Below are positions 58,688 through 64,000 of a stretch of DNA of 64,000 bases, one piece after another (positions within the stretch are counted from its first letter, which is position 1; each line of letters opens with the position of its first letter). A program made the position numbers and the translations under genes. The notes beneath the pieces were generated by a model that had not been told where the DNA came from, did not search any database, and saw only the letters and a program-made list of their open reading frames with translations. This DNA comes from Leifsonia sp. ZF2019 (GTDB lineage Bacteria; Actinomycetota; Actinomycetes; Actinomycetales; Microbacteriaceae): the NCBI RefSeq assembly GCF_019924635.1, contig NZ_CP065037.1:1550001-1614000 (forward strand), written 5' to 3'.

Positions 58688-59452
58688 TCAGGCGACGGCG
58701 CCGGGAGCCTGTTCCGCGTGCTCCTCACGCCAGCGCCGGCGCGCGGCCCGGCGGCGCCACGGCGACTCCTCCGGCAGGTGCAGCCAGAGCGTCCCGAACG
58801 CCCAGGAGAGCCGTCGTCCGAAGCCGCGCCACGTCGAGAAGGGCCGCGCCGAGATGCCGACGGTGAGCCGTTCGTCGTAGCGGACGATCACGCCGGGGTC
58901 GAGATGGAAGGCGAGGTCGAGATCGTCGTGCACCTCGCGCATCCCGCTGTGCACGGCGTCGCGCGCGCCGGCCCACACCTCCCGGCGCATGGCGAAGTTG
59001 GAGCCGAAGATCGGCGGATGGCCCAGCCAGATCTCCATCGACCAGAAGTAGCCGCCGATGTAGAGCACTTGCCCGAGCCCGGCGATCAGCGGGTTGCCGT
59101 CGTAGAAGACGCCCGGCCCCGTGAGCACTCCGATCTCGGGGGAGTCGACGAACTCGGCCTCGATGTGGAGCAGCCAGTCGACGGGAGGACGGGAGTCGGC
59201 GTCGATGCGCGCGATGATGTCGCCCGTGGCGGCGTCGTACCCCGTCGCCGCAGCAGGCCAGATGCCGCGGACCGGCTGCTCGATCACCCGTGCGCCGGCG
59301 GCGCGGGCGACCTCCGCCGTGTCGTCGGTGCTGCCGTTGTCCACGACGATGATCTCGTCGGCCGGACGGAGCTGTGCGGCGAGGTCCGCGAGGCTGGTGC
59401 GCAGCATCTCCCCGTCGTCCAGCGCGGGGATGACGACGGTGATCGAGAGCAC
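58688..59452 (-). CDS. Family 2 glycosyltransferase
   Basis: The 254-residue protein has ITVVIPALDDGEML at its start, DEIIVVDNGSTDDTAE, the metal-binding RIDADSRPP and the acceptor-site region HDDLDLAFHL. There is no transmembrane segment at the ends. It may add a sugar to a lipid carrier or surface polymer. GTG 59452 is preceded by GGTGAGG at six bases; a TAGGAT -10 (59496-59501) gives a leader of ~37 bases. Confidence 0.87.
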   Translation of the reverse strand: MLSITVVIPALDDGEMLRTSLADLAAQLRPADEIIVVDNGSTDDTAEVARAAGARVIEQPVRGIWPAAATGYDAATGDIIARIDADSRPPVDWLLHIEAEFVDSPEIGVLTGPGVFYDGNPLIAGLGQVLYIGGYFWSMEIWLGHPPIFGSNFAMRREVWAGARDAVHSGMREVHDDLDLAFHLDPGVIVRYDERLTVGISARPFSTWRGFGRRLSWAFGTLWLHLPEESPWRRRAARRRWREEHAEQAPGAVA

Positions 59453-59495
59453 TGCTCGCCTCACCCCTCCCCTGCGTACTACCGGTTGTAGTGCG

Positions 59496-59501
59496 ATCCT
59501 A
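59496..59501 (-). promoter_or_regulatory. Candidate -10 element of the glycosyltransferase gene
   Basis: On the minus strand TAGGAT lies ~44 bases before GTG 59452, leaving a short leader with a ribosome-binding site. It overlaps the first bases downstream of the AdaA-AlkA stop region. Confidence 0.4.
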
Positions 59502-59504
59502 CGC

Positions 59505-61001
59505 TCAGGCGGCCCGCCAGAGGTGCATTCCGGCGTAGCTGCGCCAGGGGGCCCAGCGCGCTCCGTGGGCGGCCAGCCCCCGGAGGTCGGAGGGGAGCCC
59601 GAGGTTCGCGGCGCCGTGGCGCAGGGCGAGGTCGCCGGTGAGGAGGATGTCGGGGCTGCCCAGGACGCGGAGCGCGATGTAGCCGGCGGTCCAGGGGCCG
59701 ATCCCGGGCATCGCGAGGAGGCGGGACTCGAGCTCGTCGCGCGATTCGCCGACGTCGACGCGAAGCGAGCCGTCCGCGAGGGCCGCAGCGACGCCGACGA
59801 TCGATGCGACGCGGCGGGCGGGGCCGCGGAGGACATCGTGTCCGCGCTCGGCGATGGCGGCGGCGGTCGGGAAGAGGCGGGTGAAACCGTCGAGGTCGAT
59901 GCGCTCGCCGAGCACCTCGGTGAGCCGCGAGAGCGCGGTGCGCGCGGCGGATACGGAGATCTGCTGGCCGATGAGCGCACGGAAGACGATCTCCTCGGCG
60001 TCGACCGCGCCGGGCACACGACGCCCGGGGGCGGCGAGCACACTGGGCGCGAGTGCCGGGTCTGAGGCGAGGGCGGTGTCGATCGCAGCGGCGTCCGCGT
60101 CCAGGTCGAGAAGTCGGCGCACCCGGGAGACGAGCGGGGCCAGGTCGGCGACGTCGGCGAGGGTGGCGTCGCACTGCACGGCGGGGGCCTCGGCCGTGCC
60201 GGTGAGGCTCAGACGCACGACGGCGGGACCGTGCGGGAGCCGGAGGGCGCGGGCGTACGAGCTGTCGCCTCCCGCCTCCAGGCCGGCCACGGAGCGCGCG
60301 GAGAGGAAGGCGAGCAGCGCGCGGCCGTCGAACGGCGCGCGGGCGGGCAGGCGAAGGCTCAGAGTGGCGGCGCCGCCCTCTGACGGCGCGGAGGGAGTCG
60401 GGCGGCGTGCCGCTGCGCGGATGCCTCCCGGGGTCGTCCGGTAGATCTCGGAGATCGTCTCGTTGAACTGACGCACGCTGCTGAAGCCGGCCGCGAAGGC
60501 GACGTCGGTGATCGGGAGGTCGGTGCCGGTCAGCAGCAGGCGCGCGGTCTGGGCACGGTGCGCGCGGGCGAGGGCGAGCGGGCCGGCGCCGAGCTCGGCG
60601 GTGAGCACACGTCCGAGGTGACGAGGGGTGTAGCCGAGACGCTGAGCCAGACCGGGCACGCCCTCCCGCTCGACCGTGCCGTCCGAGATCAGGCGCATCG
60701 CGCGGGCGGCGAGGTCGTCGCGCATGTTCCACTCGGGCGAACCGGGGACGGCATCGGGCAGGCAGCGCTTGCACGCGCGGAGCCCTGCCTCGTGCGCGGC
60801 CGCCGCGGTGAGGTAGAAACTCACGTTCCCGGGCTTCGGGGTGACGGCCGGGCAGCTCGGGCGGCAGTAGATGCCGGTGGAGTGGACGCCGGTGATGAAC
60901 TGCCCGTCGAACCGGGAGTCGCGGGCGTTCATCGCGCGGTAGCGCTCGGCGAAGACGGGGTCGTCGAGCGGGTCGGGGCGGGGGCCGGTGGTGCGTGCCA
61001 T
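59505..61001 (-). CDS. AdaA-AlkA fusion: methyl-sensing regulator and 3-methyladenine glycosylase
   Basis: The 498-residue protein has three parts. An Ada zinc domain has Cys46, Cys50, Cys77 and Cys80 (GIYCRPSCPA and ACKRC), of which one accepts a methyl group from phosphotriesters. An AraC-type helix-turn-helix pair follows (~100-195; LPITDVAFAAGFSSVRQFN). Last is an AlkA glycosylase with AEEIVFRALIGQQISVSAAR and the helix-hairpin-helix MPGIGPWTAGYIALR plus catalytic Asp in LLTGDLALR. It senses and repairs alkylation damage. ATG 61001 follows CAGGCT by six bases. Confidence 0.93.
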   Translation of the reverse strand: MARTTGPRPDPLDDPVFAERYRAMNARDSRFDGQFITGVHSTGIYCRPSCPAVTPKPGNVSFYLTAAAAHEAGLRACKRCLPDAVPGSPEWNMRDDLAARAMRLISDGTVEREGVPGLAQRLGYTPRHLGRVLTAELGAGPLALARAHRAQTARLLLTGTDLPITDVAFAAGFSSVRQFNETISEIYRTTPGGIRAAARRPTPSAPSEGGAATLSLRLPARAPFDGRALLAFLSARSVAGLEAGGDSSYARALRLPHGPAVVRLSLTGTAEAPAVQCDATLADVADLAPLVSRVRRLLDLDADAAAIDTALASDPALAPSVLAAPGRRVPGAVDAEEIVFRALIGQQISVSAARTALSRLTEVLGERIDLDGFTRLFPTAAAIAERGHDVLRGPARRVASIVGVAAALADGSLRVDVGESRDELESRLLAMPGIGPWTAGYIALRVLGSPDILLTGDLALRHGAANLGLPSDLRGLAAHGARWAPWRSYAGMHLWRAA

Positions 61002-61099
61002 TGCCTCAGCCTGACACGCTCCACCGACTTCGGATAGCGGAAATCGGACACGAGCGCGGTCGTCGCTCACCGGTCCCGGCCACAGCCGCGCAGCCTCGC

Positions 61100-61105
61100 T
61101 AGCCT
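61100..61105 (+). promoter_or_regulatory. Leaderless -10 element of the FAD oxidase gene
   Basis: TAGCCT is followed by six bases and then ATG 61112. Confidence 0.5.
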
Positions 61106-61111
61106 GGGGGA

Positions 61112-62503
61112 ATGGATGTTCTCGACTGGCTGGCGGCGGCCCTCGGCGACGAGGCGATCGCGGCGGGCGTGCTCACCACGGACCCGGCCCTCCTCGACGT
61201 GGTCCGCACCGACCGGTCGGGCTGGTGGGCCGACGGCTCCCCGCTCGCCCTGGTCAGCGCCACGACGATCGAGCACGTGCAAGCCACCCTTCGCGCGGCG
61301 AGCGAGTTCCGCGTGCCGGTCGTCCCGCGTGGCGCGGGAACGGGTCTGGCCGGCGGCGCCAACGGAACGCAGGGGGCCATCGTCCTCTCGGTCGCCGGAA
61401 TGAACCGGATCCTCGAGGTGTCAGCGGAGGACCAGCTCGCCGTGGTCGAACCCGGCGTCGTGAACTCCGATCTCAATGACGCCCTGGAGCCTTCCGGGCT
61501 CTTCTTCGCCCCCGACCCCGCCAGCCGCGCGATCTCGACCGTCGGCGGCAACATCGCCACGAACGCGGGCGGCCTGCTCTGCGCCAAGTACGGCGTGACG
61601 CGGGAGGCCGTGCTCGCCCTCGATGTCGTCCTCTCCGACGGCCGCCTCATCCGCACCGGCCACCGCACGGTGAAGGGCGTGACCGGCTACGACCTCACGG
61701 CGCTCTTCGTCGGCTCGGAGGGGACGCTGGGCGTGATCGTCGGCGCGACGGTGCGACTCGTCCCGATCCCCGCCGGGGAGCCCACGACCCTGGGCGCGAT
61801 CTTCTCGGACGTGCGCTCCGCCGCGGACGCCGCGGCCCGGGTCACCGCCGCCCGGCTGCGTCCGGCGATCATGGAGCTCGTCGACGGCCCGGCCCTCGAA
61901 CGTATCTCGGCCCATCTCGGCGAGCAGACGCTTGCCGCGGCGTTCGGCACGACCGGGGGAGGCGCGTTCCTCCTGGTGCAGTTCGACGGCCCGTCGGCGG
62001 CCGCGGATGCCGCGACGGCGGGCGGGCTGATCTCCGCCGCGGGCGGGGCGGTGCGGGTCGCGGCCGATCCGGCGGAGGGGGAGCATCTGCTGGCGATCCG
62101 CCGCGCCTTCCACCCGGCCCTCGCCGCGAGCGGCGAGGTGCTCATCGAGGATGTCGCCGTCCCGCGCTCCCGGATGCCGGAGATGTTCGAGGCGATCGAG
62201 CGGATCTCGCAGCGCCACGGCATCCCCATCCCGACGGTCGCTCACGCCGGCGACGGCAACCTCCACCCGAACTTCGTCTACGCGGGGGAGGAGCCGCCGC
62301 CCGCGGTGTGGGAGGCGGCGGGCGAGCTCTTCCGCACGGCGGTCGAGCTCGGCGGCACCCTGACGGGCGAGCACGGTGTGGGCGTGCTCAAGCGGCGGTG
62401 GCTGGCCGACGAGCTGGGCCCGGACTCCTACGAGCTGCAGGTGAAGCTGAAGTCGGTCTTCGACCCGCTCGGCATCCTCAACCCGGGCAAGGTGTTCGGC
62501 TAG
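61112..62503 (+). CDS. GlcD-like FAD-linked oxidase
   Basis: The 463-residue flavoprotein has the FAD_binding_4 domain (VPVVPRGAGTGLAGGANG, GNIATNAGGLLCAKYGVTRE) and the C-terminal FAD-oxidase domain with VAHAGDGNLHPNFVY and GEHGVGVLKRRWL. It oxidises a 2-hydroxy acid such as glycolate or D-lactate. The usual GlcE/GlcF partners are not adjacent. Its TAG stop shares the palindrome CTAG with the stop of the convergent esterase gene. Confidence 0.9.
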   Translation: MDVLDWLAAALGDEAIAAGVLTTDPALLDVVRTDRSGWWADGSPLALVSATTIEHVQATLRAASEFRVPVVPRGAGTGLAGGANGTQGAIVLSVAGMNRILEVSAEDQLAVVEPGVVNSDLNDALEPSGLFFAPDPASRAISTVGGNIATNAGGLLCAKYGVTREAVLALDVVLSDGRLIRTGHRTVKGVTGYDLTALFVGSEGTLGVIVGATVRLVPIPAGEPTTLGAIFSDVRSAADAAARVTAARLRPAIMELVDGPALERISAHLGEQTLAAAFGTTGGGAFLLVQFDGPSAAADAATAGGLISAAGGAVRVAADPAEGEHLLAIRRAFHPALAASGEVLIEDVAVPRSRMPEMFEAIERISQRHGIPIPTVAHAGDGNLHPNFVYAGEEPPPAVWEAAGELFRTAVELGGTLTGEHGVGVLKRRWLADELGPDSYELQVKLKSVFDPLGILNPGKVFG

Positions 62504-63981
62504 ACCCCCTGCGCCAGCACCGGCTCCGCATCCGCGAAGGCGCCGGCTTCGTCGTGGGAGGGCGTGTCGAAGACGTGGGCCGTGCGCACGGCCGACGTGA
62601 CAGGGGCCCAACCGGGCTCGCCGGTGCGGACGAAGGAGACCGCGGCGCCGTGCACGTCGTCGGCGAGCGACTGAGGCGGATTCGCGCCGGCGAGATCCTC
62701 CACCCGCTCGAGGTCGAGTCCGTCGAACCAGAACGGCACGTCGAGGCAGTGGGAGGCCGTGCCGTTCGCCCCGGAGCGCCAGGCGAACCGGTAGAGCCAG
62801 GTCGGTGCGTCCGCCTGCCCCCTGGCCAGGGCGACGGCCAGCGCCGGTGCGCGGAAGAGGGTGTCGGTCACGAACTGGCCCACGAGGTCGGCCGTGTCGG
62901 CGTCCGGGTGCGCGGCGCTGTACGCCCCGATCGTCGACTCCGGGACGCCGAACGAGGACAGGAGGGCGGCGGCGGGAACCGTCGCCAGCTGCTCGCGGAA
63001 CGGCGCCAGAGCGCCCGTGAACTCCTGGTCGGTGGCACCGAGCAGGAGTGGCTTGTCCGCGCCGGCTCCGTCGCGGAGCGCGTCGACGACCGGCTGCGGG
63101 AGGAGGTCGCCGTCGATGACGGGGCTCCACGTCAGCCCGCCGGAGATCAGCTGTCCGATTCCGGCGAGCGGATCCCCGTCTGCGCCGTCGGGAACTGTCG
63201 CACGCGCCTGCAGTCCGAGGATGGTCTGCTCGTCGAGGGTGGAGAGCCCGGCCCTCGTCGGCTCCACTCCGCCCAGTTCCGCGACGCGGCGTCCGAGCGT
63301 CTCGGCCTCGTCGACGGCCAGGCCGCCCGCCGCCCCTGAGATGCTGATCGCCCGGTGGAAGAGCCCGGCGGCCCGCGGGACGCCGAGCAGCGTCAGCACC
63401 GCGCCGCCGCCCGCGGACTGCCCGGCGATGGTCACGGCGTCCGGGTCTCCGCCGAAGCGGGCGACGTTGTCGCGCACCCACTCCAGGGCGAGCAGCCAGT
63501 CGAGGACGGCTCGGTTGGCCGGGGCGTCCTCGATCCAGCCGAAGCCGTCGAACCCGAGCCGGTAGGAGACGGAGACGGTGACGACGCCGTCCCGGTTGAA
63601 CGCCCGGCCGTCGTACCAGGGGCTCGCGGGGGAGCCGGCGACGAACCCGCCCCCGTGGATGTACACGAGCACGGGCAGCTTCGCGGCGGTGTCGCCGGGC
63701 GCGGGGGTGAACACGTTCACGTTCAGTGTCGAGTCGCCGGGGATGCTCGGCTCCGGGATCGCGGTCACCTCGGCCAGTGCCACCCGCTGGGGCGTCGGTC
63801 CGTACGCCGAGGCGTCGCGCACTCCGTCCCACGGCGCGTGCGGAGCGGGCGCGGCGAAGCGGAGGTCGCCGACCGGGGCCTCCGCGAACGGGATGCCGAG
63901 GAAGGCGGCGGACCCGTCGCGCCAGACGCCGGCGACGCGGCCGGACGCGGTGGGGACGACGGGAGGGGTGGGGTTCGACAC
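62500..63981 (-). CDS. Type-B carboxylesterase
   Basis: The 493-residue protein has FLGIPFAEAPVGDLRFAAP at the start, the oxyanion hole in VYIHGGGFVAGS, the nucleophile elbow TIAGQSAGGGAVL, a Glu in LLLGATDQEFTG and the His region TASHCLDVPFWFDGLDL. No signal peptide is visible, so it is cytoplasmic. It hydrolyses carboxylic esters of unknown identity. GTG 63981 has AAGGAG upstream. Confidence 0.92.
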   Translation of the reverse strand: MSNPTPPVVPTASGRVAGVWRDGSAAFLGIPFAEAPVGDLRFAAPAPHAPWDGVRDASAYGPTPQRVALAEVTAIPEPSIPGDSTLNVNVFTPAPGDTAAKLPVLVYIHGGGFVAGSPASPWYDGRAFNRDGVVTVSVSYRLGFDGFGWIEDAPANRAVLDWLLALEWVRDNVARFGGDPDAVTIAGQSAGGGAVLTLLGVPRAAGLFHRAISISGAAGGLAVDEAETLGRRVAELGGVEPTRAGLSTLDEQTILGLQARATVPDGADGDPLAGIGQLISGGLTWSPVIDGDLLPQPVVDALRDGAGADKPLLLGATDQEFTGALAPFREQLATVPAAALLSSFGVPESTIGAYSAAHPDADTADLVGQFVTDTLFRAPALAVALARGQADAPTWLYRFAWRSGANGTASHCLDVPFWFDGLDLERVEDLAGANPPQSLADDVHGAAVSFVRTGEPGWAPVTSAVRTAHVFDTPSHDEAGAFADAEPVLAQGV

Positions 63982-64000
63982 GGGCGGGCTCCTTCGATCG

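Overview
The window is chromosomal DNA from a high-GC Gram-positive bacterium, most likely a member of the Microbacteriaceae (Leifsonia-like). The signs are about 70% G+C, dense 4-bp stop/start overlaps (ATGA, GTGA, TTGA), frequent GTG starts, and several small families that I associate with this group (DUF5997, DUF6510, DUF3224, DUF3516 helicase). No tRNA, rRNA, CRISPR array, insertion sequence or prophage was seen. The family assignments are from recognition of the protein sequences; no search was run.

Layout. 0-4.4 kb: tail of a TetR-like regulator, truB, two membrane proteins, ribF and an MFS exporter, mostly overlapping. 4.4-9.9 kb: a ROK kinase divergent from a SorC-family regulator, followed by deoC, an aldehyde dehydrogenase and a dehydrogenase-like protein without catalytic residues. 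This looks like a deoxyribose/deoxynucleoside catabolic locus with an inverted-repeat operator between the divergent genes. 10-15.8 kb: SGNH hydrolase, M20 peptidase, macrodomain protein, and a copper locus (csoR / copZ-copA) with a palindromic operator. 15.8-23.8 kb: housekeeping and orphan genes (SNF2-type helicase, CYTH protein, pfkA, quinone-oxidoreductase-like protein, DUF5997 beside a LysR-effector-like protein).

23.8-27.0 kb is the clear accessory region. Its G+C is lower, its genes overlap closely, and it holds kptA (RNA 2'-phosphotransferase/ADP-ribosyltransferase fold) among immunity-like orphans. Two of these orphan families also have decayed second copies. It resembles a toxin/immunity graveyard or a small defence-like operon and is the best candidate here for an undescribed system.

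27-33.7 kb: lactate 2-monooxygenase-like enzyme, a secreted orphan, a PLDc_N protein, DUF1622, an APC permease and a zinc-ribbon SDR. 33.8-45.2 kb is a molybdenum island. It contains two sulfite-oxidase-fold enzymes (one with a flavin reductase and DUF6510), MoeB-rhodanese, moaA, moaD, modABC, a Mop-domain regulator, moaE, a MoaC-MoaB/MogA fusion and moeA. No mobA was seen, which fits enzymes that use plain Mo-molybdopterin.

45.3-64 kb: DUF3516 helicase, PiT phosphate permease, divergent uracil and purine permeases, trmB, aldehyde dehydrogenase, aspartate ammonia-lyase, an alpha/beta hydrolase, a FAH-family enzyme, a GT2 glycosyltransferase, an AdaA-AlkA fusion, a GlcD-like FAD oxidase and a carboxylesterase.

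A recurring feature is a TANNNT hexamer exactly 6-7 nt before the start codon of about 18 genes. This indicates that leaderless transcription is common here, and it helped decide several starts.
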